A DNA stretch of 13,908 nucleotides from JBDUDR01 sp040002845 (GTDB lineage Bacteria; Actinomycetota; Actinomycetes; Propionibacteriales; Nocardioidaceae), in NCBI GenBank assembly GCA_040002845.1, contig JBDUDR010000068.1, positions 1 to 13,908 of the forward strand, read 5' to 3'. The position numbers were made by a program, and so were the translations under genes. Below, piece by piece: positions 1 to 5,957 of the stretch (within the stretch, counting starts at the first letter, position 1; every line of letters begins with the position of its first letter). The notes beneath the pieces are model-generated. The model ran no database searches. It was not told the origin of the DNA and saw nothing but the letters and a program-made list of their open reading frames with translations.

Positions 1-64
1 CTGCGAGCCGAACCACCGACACACGCCTCGTCGGGCTGGGGCGGAGCCCCGTTAGGGTTACCGC
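1..64. other. Upstream flank of hemE, no gene seen
   Basis: This short stretch precedes hemE and shows no coding signature. It contains a small GC-rich hairpin candidate (GGGCT at 33-37 with AGCCC at 45-49, or GGGGC at 38-42 with GCCCC at 46-50). This could be the end of a terminator for a gene to the left or chance in GC-rich DNA. The hemE -10 element lies at its right end. Confidence 0.5.
53..58 (+). promoter_or_regulatory. Candidate -10 element for leaderless hemE mRNA
   Basis: TAGGGT fits the actinobacterial -10 consensus TANNNT. It ends 6 nt before the GTG start of hemE at 65, so a transcript would be expected to begin at or very near the start codon. No Shine-Dalgarno is visible upstream of the GTG, which agrees with leaderless translation. 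No convincing -35 element is seen. The assignment rests on spacing and consensus only. Confidence 0.5.
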
Positions 65-1147
65 GTGACGGTTGCCGACCCGGATGAGTCCAACGGTGCG
101 CCAGATGGCGCCTCGGGTTTGGACGCACCCCTGCTCCGTGCGTATCGCGGCGAGTCGGTGCCCTACACGCCGGTGTGGTTCATGCGCCAGGCCGGACGGT
201 CGTTGCCCGAGTATCTGGCGGTACGTGGGGACAGCTCGATGCTCGATGCCTGCACCCGACCCGAGCTCGTCGTCGAGCTGACGTTGCAGCCCGTGCGTCG
301 CTACGGCGTGGATGCGGCGATCTTGTTCTCCGACATCGTGCTGCCGCTACGTGCCGTGGGGTCCGGCGTCGACATCGTCTCGGGGGTGGGCCCGGTGATC
401 GACCAGCCGGTCCGGTCGCTGGCGGACGTCGACCGGCTGCGCGATCTAGAGCCCGCGGACGTGGCGTACGTCAGCGAATCAGTTGAGATGTTGACCCGCG
501 AACTCGGCCCCGTGCCACTGATCGGCTTCGCGGGCGCCCCCTTCACCCTGGCCTCGTACCTGGTCGAGGGCGGTCCCTCTCGCGATCATGCGAAGGCCAA
601 GGCGATGATGCGTGGGTCGCCTCGGCTGTGGCACACCTTGATGGCGCGGTTGGCGAAGAACTCGGCGTCGTACCTGCGTGTGCAGGCGGAGGCTGGAGCC
701 AAGGCACTTCAGCTGTTCGACTCATGGGCCGGGGCGCTGGACCCGGCCGACTACCAGGAGTTTGCCCTGCCACATTCGAGGGCAGTGCTGCACCAACTGG
801 ACGATCTCGGCGTTCCGCGAATTCATTTCGGGGTCAACACGGGCGAGCTGCTGTCATTGATGGCCTCCGCCGGCGCGGACGTGATGGGAGTCGACTGGCG
901 TGTCCCGCTCGACGTCGCGGCGGAACGTCTGGGCGGGGAGCTGCCCGTTCAGGGGAACCTGGATCCGACCGCGGTGTTCGCACCGATCGAGGTGCTGGAG
1001 GCCAAGGCGGCCGATGTGTTGCGGCGTGGCCAGGGCGCACCAGGTCACGTCTTCAACCTTGGTCACGGCGTACTTCCCAGCTCCGATCCGGGAAAGCTGG
1101 CGCACCTGGTCGATTACGTCCACCGGGCGAGTCGCAGCGATGGCTAG
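65..1147 (+). CDS. hemE: Uroporphyrinogen decarboxylase (HemE)
   Basis: This 360-residue protein decarboxylates the four acetate side chains of uroporphyrinogen III to give coproporphyrinogen III in the cytoplasm. Family signatures are clear. The N-terminal PVWFMRQAGR motif lies at residues 36-45, and FSD with the probable catalytic Asp90 follows. GFAGAPFTLASYLVEGG lies around 154-170 and includes Tyr164. The C-terminal FNLGHGV has a conserved His near residue 334. Length is normal for the family, with an acidic N-terminal extension of about 20 residues before the fold. The GTG at 65 is chosen because it is preceded by a -10-like hexamer at leaderless spacing and the frame has no better start. 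It converges on a DUF4349 gene with only 7 bp between stops. Its product feeds the hemY and hemQ products encoded about 2 kb downstream. Assignment is essentially certain; only the start is open. Confidence 0.97.
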   Translation: MTVADPDESNGAPDGASGLDAPLLRAYRGESVPYTPVWFMRQAGRSLPEYLAVRGDSSMLDACTRPELVVELTLQPVRRYGVDAAILFSDIVLPLRAVGSGVDIVSGVGPVIDQPVRSLADVDRLRDLEPADVAYVSESVEMLTRELGPVPLIGFAGAPFTLASYLVEGGPSRDHAKAKAMMRGSPRLWHTLMARLAKNSASYLRVQAEAGAKALQLFDSWAGALDPADYQEFALPHSRAVLHQLDDLGVPRIHFGVNTGELLSLMASAGADVMGVDWRVPLDVAAERLGGELPVQGNLDPTAVFAPIEVLEAKAADVLRRGQGAPGHVFNLGHGVLPSSDPGKLAHLVDYVHRASRSDG

Positions 1148-1154
1148 GGCCAGC

Positions 1155-2093
1155 TCAACTTTCTGCGGTGGTCGGGCCGGGTGGGGTCGGGGCATCGGTA
1201 CGCCGGCGTCGGTTGATGCCGCGGGCTGCCAACCAACCTGGGATCCCCAGAAGCAGGACCACACCGAGGAAGGGCAGCAAGGCCCCCGCAACCGTGGCGA
1301 GACCCACCAGCACGGTCACCAGCGCGTCCCATCCCGAGCGCAGGCCGCCGGCGAATCCGCTCGTGTCCGGCTTCGGCGCGGGCGCGGCGGTTGGCGACAG
1401 GATGGTGAGACTGATAGTGGACATGGCGGCCTGGTCCGACAGGTAGCCCAGACGTGCTTCTAGCGCCTCCAGATCCGACTGACGTGTCGACAGCTCGCTC
1501 TCCAGCTTGATCACATCACCCAGGTCCTGCGCCCGGCCGAGCAGCACCTGGATCCGGCCGATGGTGGCCTTCGCGCTGGCCACCCGAGACTGCACGTCGA
1601 CGACCTCTGCCGTCACGTCCTGTCGGGAGGTGCTCTCGTCCTCGAGGTCTCCGAGCGCCCTCAGCTGCCTCAGCGTCGAATCGAAGGATGCGGATGGCAC
1701 TCGGAACACCAGGCTCGACGTACGTGCCTTGCCTTTCCGGTCGGCCTGGGTGTTCTCACTCGCGACGAAACCGCCCGCCCCAGTCGCTACCCCTTCGGCC
1801 CGAATCATGGCCTGACCGACATCGGAGGAGCGGATGGTCAAGCTCGCATGAGAGATCACCTGTTGCGGGATGCTCGTTCCGTGCAGGATCCCGCCGGACC
1901 GGACCACCCGTTCCCCTGCGGCGCCGCCGGCAATCCGGTCGAAGCTCGGGGCGGTCTGCCCGCGGGGCGACATCGCGGCGCTCCCCGCGGCGTCTGTCGT
2001 CGTCGAGTCCTCCGAGTGGTTGGCGCAGGCGGAAACGCTGAGTACCGAAATTACGATCGCGGCGACGGCTGTGACGGCGAGACGAGGCTTCAT
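1155..2093 (-). CDS. DUF4349 domain lipoprotein
   Basis: This 312-residue envelope protein has no established biochemical role. Residues 1-23 form a lipoprotein signal (hydrophobic run ending LSVSAC, Cys23 as lipidation site), followed by a low-complexity Ser/Thr/Ala linker. Residues about 80-290 match the DUF4349 layout: a beta-rich part with GGFVASENTQ and LVFRVPSASFD, a heptad-rich coiled-coil stretch (about 160-222, ending YLSDQAAMSTISLTI), and a C-terminal transmembrane segment (about 258-290) followed by an Arg-rich cytoplasmic tail. The frame stays open back to 2468, but ATG 2093 is preferred: it begins the signal peptide and has GGAG 6 nt upstream, while the longer version would overlap the divergent gene. 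An ECF-sigma-like promoter lies at 2125-2150. It is convergent with hemE and divergent from the secreted-repeat lipoprotein gene. The domain call is confident; function is unknown. Confidence 0.88.
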   Translation of the reverse strand: MKPRLAVTAVAAIVISVLSVSACANHSEDSTTTDAAGSAAMSPRGQTAPSFDRIAGGAAGERVVRSGGILHGTSIPQQVISHASLTIRSSDVGQAMIRAEGVATGAGGFVASENTQADRKGKARTSSLVFRVPSASFDSTLRQLRALGDLEDESTSRQDVTAEVVDVQSRVASAKATIGRIQVLLGRAQDLGDVIKLESELSTRQSDLEALEARLGYLSDQAAMSTISLTILSPTAAPAPKPDTSGFAGGLRSGWDALVTVLVGLATVAGALLPFLGVVLLLGIPGWLAARGINRRRRTDAPTPPGPTTAES

Positions 2094-2124
2094 GGTGATC
2101 TCCAGGCGGGTCGAGTTGCATTGG

Positions 2125-2150
2125 GACGGGCGCCGACATCGGTTGGTTCC
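2125..2150 (-). promoter_or_regulatory. ECF-sigma-like promoter of the DUF4349 gene
   Basis: Read on the minus strand, GGAACC (2150-2145), a 16-bp spacer and CGTC (2128-2125) match the classic ECF sigma pattern of an AAC-containing -35 and a CGTC -10. Transcription would start near 2117, giving a leader of about 24 nt with the GGAG Shine-Dalgarno before ATG 2093. The neighbouring divergent gene has a matching promoter, which raises the likelihood that both are real. This is consensus matching only. Confidence 0.55.
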
Positions 2151-2215
2151 ACCGAACTGTGAGCGGACACACATCAACCCGGCTGCATCTGACCGGCTGG
2201 CCGCCGCGCTACGAC

Positions 2216-2243
2216 TGAACCGGTCGGACGCTGCGTCCGTAAT
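2216..2243 (+). promoter_or_regulatory. ECF-sigma-like promoter of the secreted-repeat lipoprotein gene
   Basis: TGAACC (2216-2221), a 16-bp spacer (2222-2237) and CGTAAT (2238-2243) match ECF-type promoters. The -35 is the one I recall reported for mycobacterial SigL-type promoters, and CGTA is the Bacillus SigW-type -10. A start near 2250 would give a leader of about 18 nt ending in the GGGAGG Shine-Dalgarno before ATG 2269. It shares GAACC-N16-CGT with the divergent promoter at 2125-2150. The sigma factor is not identified. Confidence 0.5.
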
Positions 2244-2268
2244 AGGGGGTGGCCTCTGGGAGGTTGCC

Positions 2269-2802
2269 ATGTCTCGTAAGACCACAATTGTGCGGCTCGC
2301 CGGAGCCGCCGCCATCACGCTGGTTGTCGCTGCCTGCGGGAGTAGCGACTCGAGTGGCAGTACCACGCCGAGTTCGCCGGACTCATCGACACAGGGTCCA
2401 TCGGGGGCGGTCCTGGGCGTCGCCAGCACCTCGCTCGGGGACGTGCTGGTCGACGGCCAGGGCCTCACGGTCTACATGCTCACCGCCGACTCGCCCAAGC
2501 ACTCCTCCTGCTCGTCCGACTGCCTGGAGTACTGGCCGCTCGTCGCCGCGCCAAGTAGCGGAGCTCCGTCGGTGTCAGGCATCAGCGCCACGCTGGGTGT
2601 CACGAAATCGACTAGCGGCGAGTCCATGCTGACCGCGAACGGGTGGCCGCTGTACACGTTCGCCAACGACGAAGCTCCTGGTGACGTGGAGGGTGAGGGC
2701 GTACAGACCTTCGGCGGAACCTGGTACGCGCTGTCTCCGGCTGGGCAGCCAATCAAGGCAGCACCGTCGAGCACCGACAGCGGCGGCGGGGGCGGCTACT
2801 GA
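2269..2802 (+). CDS. Secreted-repeat lipoprotein (PF03640-type, COG4315-like)
   Basis: This 177-residue exported lipoprotein belongs to the 'secreted repeat of unknown function' family. Residues 1-23 form a signal peptide with lipobox VVAAC (Cys23), followed by a Ser/Thr-rich tether to about residue 46. Two related repeats follow. Residues about 57-92 contain GDVLVDGQGLTVYMLTADSP and then a Cys81-x3-Cys85 pair before LEYWPLV; residues about 117-157 contain MLTANGWPLYTFANDEAPGD and GGTWYALSPAG. The C terminus is a short Gly run. The frame is open upstream to 1870, but ATG 2269 is preferred: GGGAGG lies just upstream and the signal peptide starts there. It is divergent from the DUF4349 lipoprotein gene across 175 bp. 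Molecular function is unknown; regulation by an envelope-type ECF sigma factor is inferred from the promoter. Confidence 0.9.
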   Translation: MSRKTTIVRLAGAAAITLVVAACGSSDSSGSTTPSSPDSSTQGPSGAVLGVASTSLGDVLVDGQGLTVYMLTADSPKHSSCSSDCLEYWPLVAAPSSGAPSVSGISATLGVTKSTSGESMLTANGWPLYTFANDEAPGDVEGEGVQTFGGTWYALSPAGQPIKAAPSSTDSGGGGGY

Positions 2803-2846
2803 GGCAGTTCGTCCACAGGTCGCTCTTCGTAGACAGGCGGCTCTCT

Positions 2847-3044
2847 TTACCGACCGGAATGGCGGCCGCGGAGGCCCGCAACAGCGATCGCGAGGCCGAC
2901 GAGGGCGACCACTGGGCCGAGGACGGCCCACACGGTGGCGCCCGACATCGCGCTGCCCCCGATGTAGCCGAGACCCTGCAGGGTCCAGATCACACCAAGA
3001 AGGGCAATTAGCACGCCCACTGCAACGAGCACCGGTTTGGTCAT
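2847..3044 (-). CDS. Small two-helix membrane protein, function unknown
   Basis: This 65-residue protein has two predicted transmembrane helices: residues about 4-27 (VLVAVGVLIALLGVIWTLQGLGYI) and about 37-58 (ATVWAVLGPVVALVGLAIAVAGL), joined by a short Gly/Ser loop (GGSAMSG) and ending in a basic Arg/His tail. The start is supported by AGGAA about 7 nt before ATG 3044. Proteins of this layout are, to my knowledge, common and uncharacterised in Actinobacteria. It converges on the secreted-repeat lipoprotein gene (44-bp gap, no terminator seen) and diverges from hemY. Coding status is well supported by the start signal and the coherent membrane topology; no function is proposed. Confidence 0.8.
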   Translation of the reverse strand: MTKPVLVAVGVLIALLGVIWTLQGLGYIGGSAMSGATVWAVLGPVVALVGLAIAVAGLRGRHSGR

Positions 3045-3071
3045 GCTGGTTCCTGTCTGTGGAGCCTTGCG

Positions 3072-3107
3072 AGCACGGCCCTCCGCCGTGCTGCCATGCG
3101 GCGGAGG
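3072..3107. promoter_or_regulatory. Two mutually exclusive hairpins in the hemY leader
   Basis: Two perfect stems compete for the same bases. Stem A pairs AGCACGGC (3072-3079) with GCCGTGCT (3085-3092) around a 5-nt CCTCC loop. Stem B pairs CCTCCGCCG (3080-3088) with CGGCGGAGG (3099-3107) around a 10-nt loop. Stem B would bury the GGAGG at 3103-3107, the best Shine-Dalgarno in this region; stem A would leave it free. Stem A is also a plain palindrome and could instead be a protein operator in the divergent space between the small membrane gene and hemY. The pairing is seen directly; a regulatory role is inferred. Confidence 0.45.
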
Positions 3108-3115
3108 CAGGCTCA

Positions 3116-3166
3116 GTGCCAGGCTTGGCGTGTGCCCTCGCCAGACCTATCGTCGCGCGTCGGTGA
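3116..3166 (+). CDS. Possible 16-codon leader ORF overlapping the hemY start
   Basis: A GTG at 3116 opens a 16-codon frame (product MPGLACALARPIVARR) ending at TGA 3164-3166. It is preceded by GGAGG (3103-3107) at an ideal 8-nt spacing, a much better start signal than any hemY start candidate. It lies in a different frame from hemY, and its stop sits 1 nt before an in-frame TTG (3168) of hemY, so translational coupling is conceivable. The peptide shows no recognisable domain and could be fortuitous in GC-rich DNA. Confidence 0.25.
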   Translation: MPGLACALARPIVARR

Positions 3167-4589
3167 TTTGGCTCGCACCGCGCCTCAGGTGGTTGTGATC
3201 GGAGGTGGGATCTCCGGACTCACCGCCGCCCTGCGCCTGACCGAGGTGCTCGGGCCTGGGCAGGTGACCCTGCTGGAGGCGGCCGACAGGATCGGCGGCA
3301 AGCTCCGCGTGAGCGAGGTGGCCGGGGTGCCTGTCGACGAGGGCGCGGATTCGATGCTGAACCGACACCCCGAGGCAGTGAGACTCGCGGCCGAGGTCGG
3401 GCTCTCCGCCGACCTGGTACATCCCGCGGCAACGGCGGCGGGACTGTGGACCCGCGGACAGATTCGTCAGCTCCCGCCATCGGTGCTCGGCATTCCGACA
3501 GACCTGGCCGCATTGCGCCGTAGCGGTGTGCTGTCGGTACCGGGCTTGGCCCGGGTGCGGTTGGAGCGACTGCTTCCGGGTGTGGATCTGGCGCACGACG
3601 TGTCAGTCGGCCACCTGGTGACGAGAAGGTTCGGTCACGAGGTCACCGACCGGCTTGTGGAGCCACTCCTCGGCGGTGTGTACGCCGGTCACGCCCATGA
3701 GCTGTCCGCCCGGGCCTGCCTAGCCTCTCTGGTCCCGCTGCTGGCGGATCATCGCTCGCTGATGACGGCCGCCCAGGCATTGGCCGGCGCCGGGGCTGAG
3801 CAGGTCGCTGGGGAGAAGCCGCCGTTGTTCACCGGGATCGCGGGCGGGGTCGGACGGCTCGCCGAAGCCCTGGCGCGACGGTTGGGCGACCAGATACGAA
3901 CAGAGTCGACGGTACGCGAGCTGTCCCGGATCCCGGACGGCCGATGGCGACTCGCGATCGGGCCCAGCCGGTCGGTGGAGCTCATCGAGGCGGATGGGCT
4001 GGTGCTGGCACTCCCAGCCGTGGCGGCCGGTCGGCTCCTCGTGGACGTCGCTCCCCAGGCGTCTCACCAGCTCTCCCGGATCGAGTACGCGTCGGTTGCG
4101 CTGGTCACGTTGGCAGTGCCGTCGTCGGCCTTCCCCGAACCGCCGACCGGCTCCGGATTCCTGGTACCACCTGTCGAGGGCCGGTTGGTCAAGGCGGCCA
4201 CGTACATGTCGAACAAGTGGGGCTGGGTCGCCGGCCGCACGGGGGACACCGTGATCGTTCGCTGCTCGGTAGGACGGCACCGGGAGGAGGCGGCTCTCCA
4301 GCGCAGCGACACGGAGCTGGTCGAAGCGGTGATGGCGGACCTGGCGGCTGCCACCGGTCTCAGCGGCCCGCTCGAGGACGCTCGAGTGACGCGCTGGGGA
4401 GGTGCGCTTCCGCAGTACGCGGTCGGCCATCAGGCTCGCGTTCGCCGGATCCAGGACGAGGTCGCCACCATGCCTGGACTGGCCGTGTGCGGTGCAGCGT
4501 ACGACGGCCTCGGGATCGCCGCCTGCGTGGACTCGGCCGAAAAGGCAGCCACCCGAATCGTCACTGAGCTGGCAGGCCCGACACAATGA
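3132..4589 (+). CDS. hemY: Coproporphyrinogen III / protoporphyrinogen oxidase (HemY/CgoX; often annotated HemG)
   Basis: This FAD-dependent oxidase converts coproporphyrinogen III to coproporphyrin III in the Gram-positive heme route. The N-terminal dinucleotide-binding motif VVVIGGGISGL is followed about 20 residues later by LLEAADRIGGKL, with the Glu that binds the FAD ribose. MSNKWGWVAGR lies mid-C-terminal, and the C-terminal GLAVCGAAYDGLGIAACVDSAEKAA is the family FAD-closing segment. From GTG 3132 the product has 485 residues, usual for the family. The start is uncertain. ATG 3096 (497 aa) has no Shine-Dalgarno and adds an odd Arg/Gln-rich leader. GTG 3132 has a weak AGG 8 nt upstream. 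TTG 3168 (473 aa) would start just before the fold, as in typical homologues. It lies 4 bp before hemQ and is almost certainly cotranscribed with it. HemQ next door favours the coproporphyrin rather than protoporphyrin substrate. Confidence 0.93.
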   Translation: MPSPDLSSRVGDLARTAPQVVVIGGGISGLTAALRLTEVLGPGQVTLLEAADRIGGKLRVSEVAGVPVDEGADSMLNRHPEAVRLAAEVGLSADLVHPAATAAGLWTRGQIRQLPPSVLGIPTDLAALRRSGVLSVPGLARVRLERLLPGVDLAHDVSVGHLVTRRFGHEVTDRLVEPLLGGVYAGHAHELSARACLASLVPLLADHRSLMTAAQALAGAGAEQVAGEKPPLFTGIAGGVGRLAEALARRLGDQIRTESTVRELSRIPDGRWRLAIGPSRSVELIEADGLVLALPAVAAGRLLVDVAPQASHQLSRIEYASVALVTLAVPSSAFPEPPTGSGFLVPPVEGRLVKAATYMSNKWGWVAGRTGDTVIVRCSVGRHREEAALQRSDTELVEAVMADLAAATGLSGPLEDARVTRWGGALPQYAVGHQARVRRIQDEVATMPGLAVCGAAYDGLGIAACVDSAEKAATRIVTELAGPTQ

Positions 4590-4593
4590 GGTC

Positions 4594-5346
4594 ATGACCG
4601 ACCCGACCTCCGCAGCGACATCGGATCCGACTGCCGACGCCGGCCGCCAGCCCAACCTCGGCAAGCAGGCGAAGGACATCAACACTGCGATCCGCTACAC
4701 GATGTGGTCTGTGTTCCGGCTTCGCGAACCCTTGGGCGACCAGCCTCGCACCGACCTCGGTGCCGGCCTCGCGAAGTTCGTCGACGAACTGACCGGCAAC
4801 GACGTGACGGTTCGCGGCCTTTACGACGTTTCGGGTCTTCGAGCGGACGCGGACCTGATGCTGTGGTGTCACGCGGACAGCGCAGATGCGCTGCAGGATG
4901 CCTATCACGGTGTCCGCCGCACCGATCTGGGCAAGCGGTTCGACCCGGTCTGGTCTCAACTGGCCCTGCACCGGCCCGCCGAGTTCAACAAGAGTCACGT
5001 CCCAGCCTTTCTCGCCGACGAGCGGCCGCGTGACTACCTCTGCGTCTATCCCTTCGTACGGTCGTATGACTGGTATCTGCTCCCGGACGCCGAGCGTCGC
5101 GCGATGCTCGCCGAGCATGGGCAGATGGCTCGCGACTATCCGGACGTACGGGCCAACACGGTCGCATCATTCGCTCTCGGCGACTACGAATGGATCCTCG
5201 CCTTCGAGGCAGACGAGCTGCATCGAATTGTGGACCTGATGCGGCACCTGCGCGGCAGCAGAGCTCGCTTGCACGTGCGCGACGAGGTGCCGTTCTACAC
5301 AGGTCGCCGCCGCACGCCCGAACAGATCGTGGCCACCCTGCCGTAA
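4594..5346 (+). CDS. hemQ: Coproheme decarboxylase (ChdC/HemQ)
   Basis: This 250-residue cytosolic enzyme performs the last step of the coproporphyrin-dependent pathway: two peroxide-dependent decarboxylations of iron-coproporphyrin III to heme b. Recognition comes from the actinobacterial HemQ core YPFVRSYDWYLLP, followed by AEHG, DYPDVRANTVASFALGDYEWILAFEADELHRIVDLMRHLR and PFYTGRR. Tyr152 (of YPF) fits the catalytic tyrosine, His175 (of AEHG) the proximal heme ligand, and His135 the distal histidine of actinobacterial enzymes; the spacings 17 and 23 agree with those I recall for the Corynebacterium enzyme (H118/Y135/H158). ATG 4594 lies 4 bp after the hemY stop, and a GAGG partly overlaps that stop at unusually short spacing, so translational coupling to hemY is likely. 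It converges on msrB with a 13-bp gap. Residues 1-20 are a disordered Thr/Asp/Ala tail. Confidence 0.95.
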   Translation: MTDPTSAATSDPTADAGRQPNLGKQAKDINTAIRYTMWSVFRLREPLGDQPRTDLGAGLAKFVDELTGNDVTVRGLYDVSGLRADADLMLWCHADSADALQDAYHGVRRTDLGKRFDPVWSQLALHRPAEFNKSHVPAFLADERPRDYLCVYPFVRSYDWYLLPDAERRAMLAEHGQMARDYPDVRANTVASFALGDYEWILAFEADELHRIVDLMRHLRGSRARLHVRDEVPFYTGRRRTPEQIVATLP

Positions 5347-5359
5347 GTGCCGGTGCGGC

Positions 5360-5794
5360 TCAGTCCGCAGCGCTGACGGGGTCGGCGGTGACGGGTCCGG
5401 GTTCCAGGGTCAGACTGACCGAGTTGATGCAGTAACGCTGGTCGGTTGGGGTCTGGTAACCCTCGCCTTCGAAGACATGGCCCAGATGTGACCCGCAGGT
5501 CGCGCAGCGGACCTCGACCCGCTTCGTCCCCATCGAGCGGTCCTCGACGTACTCGACACGGTCCTCCGCCAGCGGGGCGAAGAACGAGGGCCAGCCACAG
5601 TGGGAGTCGAACTTCTCCGTCGAGCGGAACAGCTCAGCCTGACATGCGCGGCACCGGTAGACACCCTCGGTCTTGGTGTCGACGTACTCACCGGTGAACG
5701 GTCGTTCGGTTGCGGCCTCGCGCAGCACGGCGTACGACTGGCTGTCGAGCTGTTCGCGCCACACCTGGTCGGACTTGGTCACCTTGTAGGTCAT
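5360..5794 (-). CDS. msrB: Peptide-methionine (R)-S-oxide reductase (MsrB)
   Basis: This 144-residue cytoplasmic repair enzyme reduces methionine-R-sulfoxide in proteins. The single SelR/MsrB domain spans most of the protein: Cys48-x2-Cys51 and Cys97-x2-Cys100 are the structural zinc ligands, SHCGWPSF (64-71) is the substrate loop with Cys66 as possible resolving cysteine, HLGHVF lies at 103-108, and RYCINS carries catalytic Cys122. Length is typical, and the last 13 residues are a disordered tail. ATG 5794 is not preceded by a good Shine-Dalgarno but has TAGGCT exactly 6 nt upstream, so leaderless expression is likely. It converges on hemQ and lies behind the cox operon on the same strand, separated by a 163-bp spacer with inverted repeats. 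Confidence 0.96.
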   Translation of the reverse strand: MTYKVTKSDQVWREQLDSQSYAVLREAATERPFTGEYVDTKTEGVYRCRACQAELFRSTEKFDSHCGWPSFFAPLAEDRVEYVEDRSMGTKRVEVRCATCGSHLGHVFEGEGYQTPTDQRYCINSVSLTLEPGPVTADPVSAAD

Positions 5795-5800
5795 ACAGTC

Positions 5801-5806
5801 AGCCTA
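5801..5806 (-). promoter_or_regulatory. Candidate -10 element for leaderless msrB mRNA
   Basis: On the minus strand TAGGCT fits TANNNT and ends 6 nt before ATG 5794, the same geometry as at hemE and the ligD-like gene. TTCCGT at 5829-5824, 17 bp upstream, is only a weak -35 candidate. This suggests msrB has its own promoter, separate from the upstream cox operon. Confidence 0.45.
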
Positions 5807-5871
5807 CGAACAAGGCGGAGCACACGGAAGGCGAGTCCGTTGGGCGCGACGTTGCGGTTGCCTTACGGCTT

Positions 5872-5886
5872 GACGTGGACCACGTC
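5872..5886. promoter_or_regulatory. 15-bp palindrome GACGTGGACCACGTC, possible operator
   Basis: Two perfect 7-bp arms (GACGTGG at 5872-5878, CCACGTC at 5880-5886) flank a single central base. It is centred about 85 bp upstream of the msrB start and 79 bp beyond the coxE stop, in DNA with no gene. Size and symmetry suit a dimeric regulator site, but no regulator gene lies in the window and the motif is not one I can assign. Confidence 0.35.
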
Positions 5887-5890
5887 GTAG

Positions 5891-5957
5891 TCCGCCGAGG
5901 TACGCCTTTGCCACCTCCGCTCTGCACAGTGTCGTGCGCAACCCGTACCTCGGCGGA
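5891..5957. terminator. 14-bp inverted repeat directly after coxE; possible operon terminator or 3' stem
   Basis: TCCGCCGAGGTACG (5891-5904) is perfectly repeated in inverse as CGTACCTCGGCGGA (5944-5957), with 39 bp between. On the minus strand the stem begins at the first base after the coxE TGA (5960-5958), the position expected for a terminator or RNA-stabilising stem. The loop is long and there is no T tract, so it is not a canonical intrinsic terminator. No direct repeats flank it, which argues against a small mobile element. Confidence 0.4.

Noticed and set aside
628..1446. Plus-strand open frame overlapping hemE and the DUF4349 gene
   Set aside because: It overlaps two confident genes and has an Arg/Gly/Pro-rich shadow composition.
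1870..2268. N-terminal extension of the secreted-repeat lipoprotein frame back to 1870
   Set aside because: It runs antisense through the DUF4349 gene; the lipoprotein signal and Shine-Dalgarno place the start at 2269.
2094..2468. N-terminal extension of the DUF4349 frame back to 2468
   Set aside because: It would overlap the divergent lipoprotein gene, it precedes the signal peptide, and a good Shine-Dalgarno supports ATG 2093.
2803..2846. Terminator between the convergent lipoprotein and small membrane genes
   Set aside because: No stable stem or T tract is visible in these 44 bp.
3720..4685. Minus-strand open frame of about 320 codons opposite hemY and hemQ
   Set aside because: It is a shadow of the codon bias of two well-recognised genes, with an unnatural Arg/Gly-rich composition and no domain.
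5891..5957. Inverted repeat as a miniature transposable element
   Set aside because: No flanking target-site duplication is visible, and the repeat abuts the coxE stop exactly as a 3' stem would.
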